DNA from: DATAZK01 sp965199805
GTDB taxonomy: Bacteria; Actinomycetota; Actinomycetes; Frankiales; Frankiaceae
Length of the DNA stretch: 64,000 nt
Direction: 5' to 3'
Assembly (NCBI GenBank): GCA_965199805.1
Contig: CBDATO010000001.1
Span: forward strand, 3,162,001 to 3,226,000
The notes below the pieces were generated by a model. That model was not told the origin of the DNA. It worked only from the letters and a program-made list of their open reading frames with translations, and made no database searches. Both the position numbers and the translations under genes were made by a program. How positions within the stretch are numbered: the first letter of the stretch is position 1; every line of letters starts with the position of its first letter. Positions 1 to 9,915 of the stretch are shown here, one piece after another.

Positions 1-45
1 AGCACGAGCCCCAGCGGGCCGCGCTCCCCGGAGCCGGAGGTGCCA

Positions 46-558
46 GTGGCCGCTGGTGAAGCATTCACCCGCGAGCAGTCCGAGCGGATCGAGCGCGCCC
101 GTCGCGCTGCCGAGTCCGGCACGGGCATGCGTTTCTGGCTGCGGGTCGGTGAGTACGACGGCGACCTCAAGCTCGAGGCCGAGCGTCTGCTGGCCAACCT
201 GATCGCCAACCCGCGTGACGCCGCCGCGCTCGTCGTGGTGGCGCCGGGTGCCCGGCGGGTGGAGATCCTGACCACCGCCTCCGGCAAGCGGCGCCTCACC
301 GATCAGGCCTGCGGCCTCGTCGTGCTCGGCATGACGTCGTCCTTCTCGGTCGGCGACCTGGTCGGTGGCCTGGTGAACGGCTTCCGCCAGCTCACTGACG
401 CCGCCGGTCCGCCGCCGCCTGAGCTGCTCACCGCTCCGCCGAGCCTGCTCGGTGGCCTGCACCCGGTCCCCAACCGGGCGCTCAAGGGCTCCTCGAGCGA
501 CATCCTCGAGGCCGAGAGCACCCTCGCCATCCAGTCGGGCCGCACCCCCGGGCACTGA
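46..558 (+). CDS. DUF5130 family protein
   Basis: Conserved actinobacterial protein of unknown function, about 170 residues, resembling the DUF5130 (TPM-like) family that commonly sits next to pepN; here it is convergent with pepN. No signal peptide or membrane segment is obvious; the middle (residues about 55-115) is a hydrophobic alternating alpha/beta stretch and the tail is Pro-rich. I place the start at GTG 46 because GGAGG (36-40) lies five bases upstream; an in-frame GTG at 40 overlaps that ribosome site. The window edge is close, so a more distal start cannot be excluded. Family assignment is from recall of the sequence pattern and gene order, not from a search. Confidence 0.7.
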   Translation: MAAGEAFTREQSERIERARRAAESGTGMRFWLRVGEYDGDLKLEAERLLANLIANPRDAAALVVVAPGARRVEILTTASGKRRLTDQACGLVVLGMTSSFSVGDLVGGLVNGFRQLTDAAGPPPPELLTAPPSLLGGLHPVPNRALKGSSSDILEAESTLAIQSGRTPGH

Positions 559-586
559 CCCGGATCGCCTCACTTCCCGGCAACGC

Positions 587-628
587 AAAAACGGCCGCCC
601 GATGCATCTGCAGCGGGCGGCCGTTTTT
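587..628. terminator. Bidirectional intrinsic terminator
   Basis: A perfect 15-bp inverted repeat (arms 587-601 and 614-628) with a 12-base loop. The arms are GC-rich inside and end in A5/T5 tracts on both sides, so it can terminate transcription from either direction. It separates the convergent DUF5130 and pepN genes. Confidence 0.9.
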
Positions 629-638
629 CGTGCGGTGA

Positions 639-3167
<2,529 letters not shown>

Positions 3168-3318
3168 GGTGCTCGTGATCCTTCCACCTCGGCACAGGAA
3201 TCGTCTTGTTCATCCTCACCCTGTGGACGGCCGCGACACCTTCCGCCGCCGCCCGGGTGTGCCAGTTCAGCCGAAGGAGAAAGCGGTTGAGCCCTCAACT
3301 AGCGGCCGCCCGCAGGCC

Positions 3319-3324
3319 TAAGGT
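3319..3324 (+). promoter_or_regulatory. -10 element of a probably leaderless promoter
   Basis: TAAGGT (TANNNT pattern) ends six bases before the ATG at 3331, the spacing expected when transcription starts at the start codon. The AGG could also act as a weak ribosome site, so leaderless expression is inferred. Confidence 0.45.
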
Positions 3325-3330
3325 GGGGAC

Positions 3331-3972
3331 ATGAGCGAGACCCAGACCGCCAACTTCTGGTTCGACCCGCTGTGCCCGTGGGCGTGGCTCACCTCACGGT
3401 GGATGCACGAGGTCGAGAAGGTCCGGCCGGTGAAGACCGAGTGGCACGTCATGAGCCTCGCGGTACTGAACTCGGGCCGCGACCTCGGCGAGAAGTACAA
3501 CGCGCTGATGGAGCAGGCCTGGGGCCCGGTGCGGCTCTGCATCGCCGCCGCCCGGCGTCAGCGTGAGGGCGGCCCCGACGTCGACTCGCGCACCGAGAGT
3601 GAGGTGCTCGGCGCGCTGTACACGGCGCTCGGCACCCGTTTCCACAACAAGGAGATGCCGAAGGAGCGGGCCACCTACGAGGAGGCGCTCACCGAGGCCG
3701 GGCTCCCCACGTCGCTGCTGTCCGCCCTGGACGACAAGGGCTATGACGACGAGGTGCGCGCGAGCCACCAGGTCGGCATCGACAAGGTCGGCGAAGAGGT
3801 CGGCACCCCGGTGATCGAGGTGGCCGGGGTCGCGTTCTTCGGTCCGGTCATCACGCCGTCGCCGAAGGGTGACGCGGCCGGCAAGCTGTGGGACGGCGTG
3901 CTGGCCGTCGCCGAGACCCCGGGCTTCTACGAGCTCAAGCGCACCCGCAAGCAGGGGCCGATCTTCGACTGA
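3331..3972 (+). CDS. DsbA-family mycothiol-dependent nitroreductase-like protein
   Basis: Thioredoxin-fold protein of the family that includes mycobacterial Rv2466c, a mycothiol-dependent reductase that activates nitro-compounds and protects against oxidative stress. The N-terminus has the family pattern FWFDPLCPWAW; C15 is the nucleophilic cysteine. The second active-site cysteine of the CPWC motif is Ala here (CPWA), so the enzyme would have to act as a monothiol, with mycothiol resolving the intermediate. A cis-Pro region GTPVIEV and the ending ELKRTRKQGPIFD match the family closely. Cytosolic, 213 residues, normal length. Confidence 0.85.
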   Translation: MSETQTANFWFDPLCPWAWLTSRWMHEVEKVRPVKTEWHVMSLAVLNSGRDLGEKYNALMEQAWGPVRLCIAAARRQREGGPDVDSRTESEVLGALYTALGTRFHNKEMPKERATYEEALTEAGLPTSLLSALDDKGYDDEVRASHQVGIDKVGEEVGTPVIEVAGVAFFGPVITPSPKGDAAGKLWDGVLAVAETPGFYELKRTRKQGPIFD

Positions 3973-4030
3973 GCGCCCCGACGCTCCCGCCTGCCCGCGG
4001 CTGCCGCACGAGTACGGCAGACTCGCGGGC

Positions 4031-4495
4031 ATGCAGGTGCACATCGGGTCCGACCATGCCGGCTTCGAGCTGAAGGCCGCGCTGCGGCAGCGTCTCGGTG
4101 AGCTCGGGCACGAGGTGACCGACCACGGGCCCGCGGCGTACGACGCCGAGGACGACTACCCGCCGTTCGTCATGGCGGCCGCTGCCGCTGCAGCTGCCGA
4201 CCCCGCGTCGTTCGGGATCGTCATCGGCGGCTCCGGCAACGGCGAGGCCATCGCGGCCAACAAGGTGCCGGGCGTGCGGTGCGCCCTGGTGTGGAGCGAC
4301 GCCACGGCCGAGCTCGGCCGACTGCACAACGACGCCAACGTCGTCAGCCTGGGCGCCCGCCAGTACCCGATCGAGGATGCGCTGCGCTTCGCCGAGATCT
4401 TCCTGTCCACGTCGTTCACCGGCGAGGAGCGGCACAAGCGCCGGATCGGGATGCTCACCCAGTACGAGACGGACCACGTCTTGCCGACGAGCTAG
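4031..4495 (+). CDS. rpiB: Ribose-5-phosphate isomerase B
   Basis: Interconverts ribose 5-phosphate and ribulose 5-phosphate in the non-oxidative pentose phosphate pathway. 154 residues, a normal RpiB length. The N-terminal phosphate-binding pattern GSDHAG is at 6-11 and the glycine-rich loop GGSGNGE at 66-72; E72 corresponds to the catalytic base of the mycobacterial-type enzyme, which uses Glu where enterobacterial RpiB uses Cys. The ATG at 4031 is chosen because the family begins MxVxIGSDHAG; the open frame extends further upstream without homology. It lies 58 bp after the nitroreductase-like gene, same strand. Confidence 0.95.
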   Translation: MQVHIGSDHAGFELKAALRQRLGELGHEVTDHGPAAYDAEDDYPPFVMAAAAAAAADPASFGIVIGGSGNGEAIAANKVPGVRCALVWSDATAELGRLHNDANVVSLGARQYPIEDALRFAEIFLSTSFTGEERHKRRIGMLTQYETDHVLPTS

Positions 4496-4533
4496 CCTGC
4501 CGAAGGCCTGGCCTGCCGAATACATAGGTCGGC

Positions 4534-4833
4534 TCAGCCGTGATGCGGCGGGGCCGGCCGGGGGCCGCCCCGCTTGCGTCCCCGATTGGGCTGGGTCGCG
4601 TGCTCCTGGAGCCGCGCGTCGGGCAGCTCGGCCGGCGCGATGCCTTGCGGCAGCGGCTTGGTGTCGACGCGGGGGGCCGCGTGCCGGATGACGAGGTTCG
4701 CCGCCGCTTCGGCCAGATCGTCCTCGCTCGGCCGGGCGACGTCACGGGCGCGCATGGCTCCGCTGACCCCGAGCCGGGATGCCCCGCCGCCCACCAAGTT
4801 GCCCAGCGGGTCGCGGTTCGGCACGCTGGCCAT
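4534..4833 (-). CDS. Small conserved-looking hypothetical protein
   Basis: About 99 residues, not recognised with certainty. The N-terminal half contains LVGGGASRLGVSGAMRARD followed by an acidic helix; the C-terminal half is Pro/Arg/Lys-rich and looks disordered. Codon use (G/C in third positions) fits a real minus-strand gene through 4534-4833, and no plus-strand gene occupies this stretch. Candidate starts are ATG 4833 or ATG 4836, which overlap or abut the ATG (4835) of the divergent glycosylase gene, so there is no intergenic DNA and no Shine-Dalgarno for either. Convergent with rpiB, 38 bp apart. Confidence 0.55.
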   Translation of the reverse strand: MASVPNRDPLGNLVGGGASRLGVSGAMRARDVARPSEDDLAEAAANLVIRHAAPRVDTKPLPQGIAPAELPDARLQEHATQPNRGRKRGGPRPAPPHHG

Positions 4834-4834
4834 C

Positions 4835-5635
4835 ATGCCCGAGGGCCACACCATCCATCGCCAGGCCAGGGCACACACCCTCGCTTTCGGCGGCCACGAG
4901 ATATTCGCCAGCAGTCCGCAGGGCCGGTTCGAGGCCGGCGCGGCCCTGCTGTCGGGGCATGTGCTCCGCAAGGTCGAGCCCTACGGCAAGCACCTGCTCT
5001 ACCGCTTCGAAGGGATCACCGAGCGCCTGCACATCCATCTGGGGCTGTACGGCAAGTTCGCCGCCGGCGATCTGCCGGCGCCCGAGCCGCGGGGGGCGCT
5101 CCGCCTACGGCTGTGCGGCAACGGCACCTACAGCGACCTGCGCGGCCCCACGGCGTGCGAGCTGATGCTCCCGGCCGAGATCAAGGAGCTGCTCGCGCGG
5201 CTCGGGCCCGACCCGCTGCGGCTACGGGCCGACCCCGGCATCGCGTACAAGCGGCTGTCGGCGAGCCGGGTGACGGTCGGCGCGCTGCTCATGGACCAGC
5301 GGGTGCTGGCCGGGGTCGGCAACGTCTACCGCGCCGAAGTGCTCTTCCGGGCGGGGATCGCGCCGCACCGTCCCGGCAAGGAGGTGACCGAGGCGGAGTT
5401 CTCGGCGCTGTGGAAGGACCTCGCGGTGCTGATGCGGGCCGGGGTGAAGACCGGGCGGATCGTCACGACCGATCCGGCCGACCGTCCCGCCGGCAGTCGG
5501 CGGGTCAACCGGGACAGCGCGCACTACGTCTACCGGCGCACCGGGATGGCGTGCCGACGCTGCGGAACGGCGATCCGTACCGAGGTGATGGTCGGGCGCA
5601 ACCTCTTCTGGTGCCCGGTCTGCCAGGCGCACTAG
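4835..5635 (+). CDS. Fpg/Nei-family DNA glycosylase/AP lyase
   Basis: Base-excision repair enzyme that removes oxidised bases and cleaves the abasic strand. The mature N-terminus P2-E3 (MPEGHT) provides the catalytic proline and glutamate, which fixes the start at 4835. The conserved lysine is K52 (YGKHLLY), the helix-two-turn-helix contains GVGNVYRAEVLF, and a C-terminal zinc finger has C240, C243, C260 and C263. The N-terminal EGHTIHR pattern is nearer to actinobacterial Nei2-type endonuclease VIII than to Fpg, so pyrimidine lesions are the likelier substrate. 266 residues, complete. Confidence 0.93.
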   Translation: MPEGHTIHRQARAHTLAFGGHEIFASSPQGRFEAGAALLSGHVLRKVEPYGKHLLYRFEGITERLHIHLGLYGKFAAGDLPAPEPRGALRLRLCGNGTYSDLRGPTACELMLPAEIKELLARLGPDPLRLRADPGIAYKRLSASRVTVGALLMDQRVLAGVGNVYRAEVLFRAGIAPHRPGKEVTEAEFSALWKDLAVLMRAGVKTGRIVTTDPADRPAGSRRVNRDSAHYVYRRTGMACRRCGTAIRTEVMVGRNLFWCPVCQAH

Positions 5636-5693
5636 ACGTGCTGACGACCAGGACCGGCGGAATAGCCACCGGCCCGTCGGTCTTGCCCCCGAC

Positions 5694-6479
5694 ATGAGTC
5701 TGACGCTGGGCACCGGCCCGCTCGCCGCCCGCCGACGCGGCACCTTCAACTTCGACATCGCCGCCGCGTCGCCGCCGCACACCATCTACATCGAGGACGT
5801 GCCGCAGCGCATCCGTGCGGTCTGGCGCGGAGAGACGGTGCTCGACACCCGGCGGGCGAAGGTCCTGTACGAGAGCAACATCTTCGGCCAGTGGTACGTC
5901 CCGGCCGAGGACGTCCGTGCCGATCTGCTCACGCCGACGCAGACCAGCACGCACTGCCCGTTCAAGGGTGACGCCTCGTACTGGACGCTGACCGTCGACG
6001 GCGAGAGCCTGCCCGACGTCGCCTGGGGCTACGCCGACCCGATCCCCGGGGTCGCGGCCGTGCAGGGGATGCAGGCGTTCTACTTCGACCGGATGGACGC
6101 CTGGTTCGAGGAGGACGAGCAGGTCTTCGGGCACGCCCGCGACCCCTACCACCGGGTCGATGCGCTGCGGTCGTCCGACCGGGTCACGGTGACGGTCGAC
6201 GGCACCGTCGTCGCCCGCAGCGAGCGGACGATCAAGGTCTTCGAGACCAGCCTGGCGCCGCGCTGGTATCTGCCCATGGACGACGTGCTCGTGCCGCTCG
6301 AGCCCAGTGCCACCACCACGGTCTGCGCGTACAAGGGCACGGCCACCTACCACTCGGTCGCCGGTCGCGAGGACGCCGTCTTCGTGTACGAGCAGCCGGA
6401 TCCGTCCGTCGCAGCGATCGCGGGTCTGGCGTCGTTCTGGGGCGACGGGGTCGAGGTCACGGTCGAACCCGGTCGGTGA
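5694..6479 (+). CDS. Tandem DUF427 domain protein
   Basis: Two copies of the DUF427 fold: residues about 32-125 (IRAVWRGETVLDT... ending in the HCPFKGDASYW strand) and about 160-255 (VTVTVDGTVVARS... with CAYKGTATYHS). Each has the small all-beta pattern with a Cys-x-x-KG motif. DUF427 proteins are cytosolic and of unknown biochemical role. 261 residues is normal for the duplicated form. Transcribed 58 bp after the DNA glycosylase, possibly co-transcribed. No Shine-Dalgarno is evident at ATG 5694. Confidence 0.85.
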   Translation: MSLTLGTGPLAARRRGTFNFDIAAASPPHTIYIEDVPQRIRAVWRGETVLDTRRAKVLYESNIFGQWYVPAEDVRADLLTPTQTSTHCPFKGDASYWTLTVDGESLPDVAWGYADPIPGVAAVQGMQAFYFDRMDAWFEEDEQVFGHARDPYHRVDALRSSDRVTVTVDGTVVARSERTIKVFETSLAPRWYLPMDDVLVPLEPSATTTVCAYKGTATYHSVAGREDAVFVYEQPDPSVAAIAGLASFWGDGVEVTVEPGR

Positions 6480-6499
6480 AGCGCAGGCCGTGACCGGCC

Positions 6500-7423
6500 T
6501 CAGATCGGGCTGACGACGCCGATCCGGATCAGCTCGAACGCGGGATGCCGCTTCGGCTCCTGGACGTGACAGGTGAGCGGCACGGCCTCGTCCGACACCG
6601 TGCGCCGGACGGTGACGGCGATCTCGCCGGTCGGGCAGGCCAGCTGCACCGTCCAGGCGTCGCGGCCGTCGTCGGGGGAGGCGGCGAGATGGGTCGGCAG
6701 CAGATCGCCGATGCCGTCGTACGCGCCATAGCCGCCGACCGTGCGGGCGAAGTGCTGCGCGGCCTGGCCCGGGTTGGACACGCAGCTGCGGCCGCGCAGG
6801 TAGTGCACCGGCACGCGGCCCGAGTCGACGATGGCGGCGACGCCCTCGGCCTCCTCCGGCTCGACCCGGCCGAGGTAGACGCCGGACGGCAGGGCCACCA
6901 CGTTGGGGGCGAACCGGTCGCCGCCGACGTGGCTGGTCTCCCAGACCCGGCCTGCGGCCAGGGCGGCGCTGAGGGCGGCGACCACCGGGCGGCCGTACAC
7001 GGCGCAGCACGGGTCGTGCTTGCCGTGGGTGCAGACGAGATAGATGCCCTCGGACGGGATGCCGGTGGCGAGCGGTGACCACGCCGGTCCGTCCAGCGTG
7101 AGCTGTGCCAGTCCGGCTTCGTCGGCGACGAGCTGGGTGAGCAACTGCTCGGATCCGGCGCGCACATCCGCCTGGAAGACCCGCAGGCCGTCCTCGGCGG
7201 GCTGCCCCGGGGGGCGCCGGACCAGGACGAGCCGGGCGTTCACCGACGCGGCGAGGCGCGACAGGTGCAGCAGCGCGTCGCGTCCGATGCGGCCGGCGGG
7301 AACCGACTCGCCGGAGAATGGACCGGTCTGCTCGACGAGCAGCCAGCGCCCGACGTGGGTGGCCGTGGCGAACATGGACTCGTCACGGGCGATCGAGGCC
7401 TCGGAGCAGCGGAATTCGGTCAT
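6500..7423 (-). CDS. Sucrase/ferredoxin-like family protein
   Basis: Thioredoxin-like protein of the sucraseferredoxin family, which can carry a 2Fe-2S cluster; the physiological role is not established. Visible signatures are CTHGKHDPCCAVYGRPV in the middle (three cysteines) followed by ETSHVGGDRFAPNVVALP and GVYLGRV, the usual family block. Two further cysteines occur at the N-terminus (FRCSEAS) and in RSCVSN. About 307 residues from ATG 7423. It lies 28 bp downstream of the JmjC-like oxygenase on the same strand, so it may be the last gene of that transcript; an electron-transfer role for the neighbouring oxygenase is speculative. Confidence 0.85.
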   Translation of the reverse strand: MTEFRCSEASIARDESMFATATHVGRWLLVEQTGPFSGESVPAGRIGRDALLHLSRLAASVNARLVLVRRPPGQPAEDGLRVFQADVRAGSEQLLTQLVADEAGLAQLTLDGPAWSPLATGIPSEGIYLVCTHGKHDPCCAVYGRPVVAALSAALAAGRVWETSHVGGDRFAPNVVALPSGVYLGRVEPEEAEGVAAIVDSGRVPVHYLRGRSCVSNPGQAAQHFARTVGGYGAYDGIGDLLPTHLAASPDDGRDAWTVQLACPTGEIAVTVRRTVSDEAVPLTCHVQEPKRHPAFELIRIGVVSPI

Positions 7424-7451
7424 GCTGCCCGCAATGCTAGTCGCCGCGGCG

Positions 7452-8657
7452 TCACTGCGGCTCGGCCGGCAGCAGCACCCCTTCGCGTAGCAGCCGGCGG
7501 ACGAGCACCACGGCGTCGTCGACCGGCAGGTCGAGGTCGCCGACACGCTGGCGCCCGGCGAGCAGCGCCGCCAGGGCGGGGCGGGTGTATGCGGGAAGGG
7601 TGAGCTCGCGATCGCGCAGCTGCAGGCGTACCGAATCCTCGGACGGCGTCGTCAGCTCGGCGGTGACGCCTGCCCGCGGCCGTACGAAACGGTCCTTGTC
7701 CAGGGTGCGGACGGCGGTGTCGGCGGCGAGCAGGCCGATGGGTTCGGGACCGGCGACGGCCGTCACCCGCTTGCGAACGGCGCCGACGGCCTCCTCCGCG
7801 GGCAACGCGCCGAACCAGGCCGCTGCTGCCCGGAGCACGTCCTCGACGGCGGCCAGCTGGGCGTCGGGCCCACCGAGCGGGAGTGCCTGCCGGAAGCCGG
7901 GCTCGGCGGCGGCCAGTGCGAGCACGTCACGCAGGACGTCGTGGCGGGTGGCGGCGAGCACGCCGATGGTGAGGTGGATCGAACGGTCGTCGTTGGTCTC
8001 GGCGGCGTGGATGTAACCGCGTGGCAGGTAGAGCACGTCACCCGGGCCGAGCACCACTGACAGCAGCGGCGGCTCGTCCTCGGGCACCAGCGGCCCGTCC
8101 TTGAGCAGGTCCTGGGACGGCTGGGTGTTCAGCGGCAGCTCGAGCCGGGGCTCGTACACGTGCCAGAGCTTGTGCCCGTCGACCTGCAGCACGAAGACGT
8201 CGTGGGTGTCGTGATGCGGCGCAAAGCCCTGCGAGCCGGGCGGAGTGACGTAGGCGTTGCACTGCGTCGGGTGCCCCAGCTCGGTGGCGAGCTCGCGGCA
8301 GAAGCGCACCAGCGCCGGGTGGATGCGGTGCAGCGACTGCAGGACGAGCGTGGCGCCGTCGGCAAAGGCCTCGCGCACGGCGTCGGCGTTGACCAGATCG
8401 GAGATGCGCTGGTTGCCGGCGGTCGCGGTACGCGTGGTGCCGGACAGCGCCTGACCGGAGCGCACCATCCGGAAGAAAGGACTGCGCAGGCCGCGCTCGG
8501 CCACCATCTCGTCGACGCCGGCCGCGTCGAGCAGGTCGGTGAAGCCTTCCGCCACGTGGGTCAGCAACGGGGCCTTCGACCAGTGCGCGGCCTCGAACTC
8601 GTCGAGGCTCAGGCCGGTGCAGCGCCGAAGCGCTGCACCGGCCGGAGAGTCGATCAA
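7452..8657 (-). CDS. JmjC/cupin-4 (RoxA-like) 2-oxoglutarate oxygenase
   Basis: Fe(II)/2-oxoglutarate-dependent oxygenase of the bacterial ribosomal-oxygenase type, a family that hydroxylates protein side chains. The facial triad is H148-x-D150 (in APHHDTHDVFVLQ) and H217 (LYLPRGYIHAAE), spaced as in YcfD/ROX proteins; a dimerisation and winged-helix tail follows. 401 residues. The start is TTG 8657, which overlaps the TGA of the upstream Asp-rich repeat peptide (TTGA), implying translational coupling. That arrangement suggests the peptide, rather than ribosomal protein L16, as substrate; this is inference. Alternative: a housekeeping ribosomal hydroxylase that happens to lie next to the repeat gene. 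Confidence 0.88.
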   Translation of the reverse strand: MIDSPAGAALRRCTGLSLDEFEAAHWSKAPLLTHVAEGFTDLLDAAGVDEMVAERGLRSPFFRMVRSGQALSGTTRTATAGNQRISDLVNADAVREAFADGATLVLQSLHRIHPALVRFCRELATELGHPTQCNAYVTPPGSQGFAPHHDTHDVFVLQVDGHKLWHVYEPRLELPLNTQPSQDLLKDGPLVPEDEPPLLSVVLGPGDVLYLPRGYIHAAETNDDRSIHLTIGVLAATRHDVLRDVLALAAAEPGFRQALPLGGPDAQLAAVEDVLRAAAAWFGALPAEEAVGAVRKRVTAVAGPEPIGLLAADTAVRTLDKDRFVRPRAGVTAELTTPSEDSVRLQLRDRELTLPAYTRPALAALLAGRQRVGDLDLPVDDAVVLVRRLLREGVLLPAEPQ

Positions 8658-8965
8658 CTGGCCGGGTCTGAACCGGCCGGGTCGACGCCGGCGGGGTCGA
8701 CCTGGGTGCTGTCGCTGTCGGACTGGTCGGCGTCGCCGCCACCGGTCTGGTCGACACCGGCCGGGTCTACGCCCGCGGGGTCGACCTGCGTGCTGTCGCT
8801 GTCGGACTGGTCGGCGTCGCCGCCGGCCTGGTCGGCACCGGCCGGGTCGACGCCGGCGGGGTCGACCTGCGTGCTGTCGCTGTCGGACTGGTCGGCGTCG
8901 CCGCCGGCCTGCATGGTCGAGCCACCGGTGCGCGTGGTGACAATGTCTTCGTCGGTGAGAGACAT
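8654..8965 (-). CDS. Asp-rich tandem-repeat peptide, putative oxygenase substrate
   Basis: A 103-residue peptide: a 20-residue leader (MSLTDEDIVTTRTGGSTMQA) followed by three 27-residue units of pattern GGDADQSDSDSTQVDPAG then VDPAGxDQ. It has 23 Asp and no Cys, Lys or aromatic residue, so lanthionine or disulfide chemistry is excluded. A good ribosome site (GAAAGGAC) precedes ATG 8965, and its TGA overlaps the TTG of the JmjC-like oxygenase gene. The frame also remains open upstream into DUF429. No function is known to me. I infer a precursor or scaffold modified by Asp hydroxylation; a Ca-binding, thrombospondin-3-like repeat is an alternative. Confidence 0.7.
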   Translation of the reverse strand: MSLTDEDIVTTRTGGSTMQAGGDADQSDSDSTQVDPAGVDPAGADQAGGDADQSDSDSTQVDPAGVDPAGVDQTGGGDADQSDSDSTQVDPAGVDPAGSDPAS

Positions 8966-9838
8966 GGCGTCCTTTCGTGAAGTGAAAAGTGGACTGATCG
9001 AGCCGTGCCCACTGCTTGGCGTAATCAACCTGTCCACCGGAAGGATCTTGCTCACCGGCGCTGTGGTGCCGAGTCTCTGCAGGTGGCGGGCGCGTACCGG
9101 AGTCACGAGAGTGCCCGTCTCGGGATCGCCCAGCACGACCGTGCGCTCCTCCACGAAGAGCAACGCGGCGTAAACGCAGAGCAACGCGTCGACCGGATCC
9201 TCGAGCCGGCGCAGGGCGGCCGCGGTGGGGGCCGTGGCGATGCCGGCGCGCAGGTCGGCGAGCATCGCGGACGGCAACTGGAGGACGGGCAGGCCGGTGT
9301 CCGAGCCTCCGCTGCCCAGCGACGCGATGAGGTCCAGCAGCGTGCTCAGCGCCGCCCGGCGGCTCTCGAGGGTGCGGCCGGTACGCGCCTTGTACGGCAG
9401 CACCCGCGCCAGGTCGAAGACGGCGACCGCGACGCTGTGCGGGAAGACCTCGAGCGCCCGCCGGTCACCCGGCGTCGAGGCGACGGTGGCGTCGACGGCA
9501 AGGACGTGCCGGCGTACGAAGGCGGCAGCCCGGCCACCGTCCGCGAAATGCGGCAGACCGGTGTTGGACGGGTAGGCGCCCGCGTGCTCCGGGCCGAACG
9601 CCCGTGAGACGGCCGCCTCGCAAGGTCGCCGGCCGGTCGGGTTCTCCACTTTGAGCGGCGCGTCGATGCCGACCACACACGACCCGGCCAGTGCTTCGGC
9701 CAGCACCGCGTCGAGCTCGGCGTCGGACCGCACCGCGGTCAACGTGTGCACCCGGGCGCCGCCCGCCGGGTCGAGGCGCGCCACGGCAACCCCGGTCGGG
9801 GAGCGGTGCCCCCACGCCAGATCGATGCCGACGAGCAC
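8654..9838 (-). CDS. DUF429 protein, frame continuing into the repeat peptide
   Basis: Residues 1 to about 255 are a DUF429 domain, an RNase H-like fold of unknown activity: N-terminal LVGIDLAWG (acidic D6), GIDAPL, the polar loop RPCEAAV, and EDPVDALLCVYAALL near the end. After about residue 265 (TPVRARHLQRL) the sequence loses domain character and the DNA becomes more AT-rich, yet no stop occurs. The frame runs through to 8654 and includes the whole Asp-rich repeat peptide, which has its own ATG and ribosome site at 8965. Either a 394-residue fusion is made or the DUF429 gene simply lacks a separate stop. GTG start at 9838; divergent from the kinase at 9916. Confidence 0.7.
   Translation of the reverse strand: MLVGIDLAWGHRSPTGVAVARLDPAGGARVHTLTAVRSDAELDAVLAEALAGSCVVGIDAPLKVENPTGRRPCEAAVSRAFGPEHAGAYPSNTGLPHFADGGRAAAFVRRHVLAVDATVASTPGDRRALEVFPHSVAVAVFDLARVLPYKARTGRTLESRRAALSTLLDLIASLGSGGSDTGLPVLQLPSAMLADLRAGIATAPTAAALRRLEDPVDALLCVYAALLFVEERTVVLGDPETGTLVTPVRARHLQRLGTTAPVSKILPVDRLITPSSGHGSISPLFTSRKDAMSLTDEDIVTTRTGGSTMQAGGDADQSDSDSTQVDPAGVDPAGADQAGGDADQSDSDSTQVDPAGVDPAGVDQTGGGDADQSDSDSTQVDPAGVDPAGSDPAS
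8657..8905 (-). repeat. Three tandem 81-bp coding repeats
   Basis: Three near-identical 81-bp direct repeats (8905-8825, 8824-8744, 8740-8660, the last offset by one extra Gly codon). Each encodes a 27-residue unit with Asp at positions 3, 5, 8, 10, 15, 20 and 25. The units differ by few bases, indicating recent duplication or conversion. Confidence 0.9.
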
Positions 9839-9903
9839 CCCGCCGCGAGCAGCGGGGGTGTCGGCGGCAGGCGCGGGAGCAGGGTCGACGATGGCTATCC
9901 GTA

Positions 9904-9909
9904 CATAAT
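9904..9909 (+). promoter_or_regulatory. -10 element of leaderless kinase promoter
   Basis: CATAAT ends six bases before GTG 9916. No ribosome site is visible, so transcription probably begins at the start codon. The region is shared with the divergent DUF429 gene. Confidence 0.5.
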
Positions 9910-9915
9910 CGGCTG

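Noticed and set aside
7452..8657. Assigning the JmjC protein simply as ribosomal protein L16 hydroxylase
   Set aside because: The iron triad supports the fold but not the substrate; coupling to the repeat peptide makes a ribosomal target uncertain, so the specific name was withheld.
8654..8965. Lanthipeptide or other Cys-based RiPP precursor
   Set aside because: The peptide contains no cysteine, and no lanthionine synthetase, radical SAM or YcaO gene is nearby; only the oxygenase is a plausible modifier.
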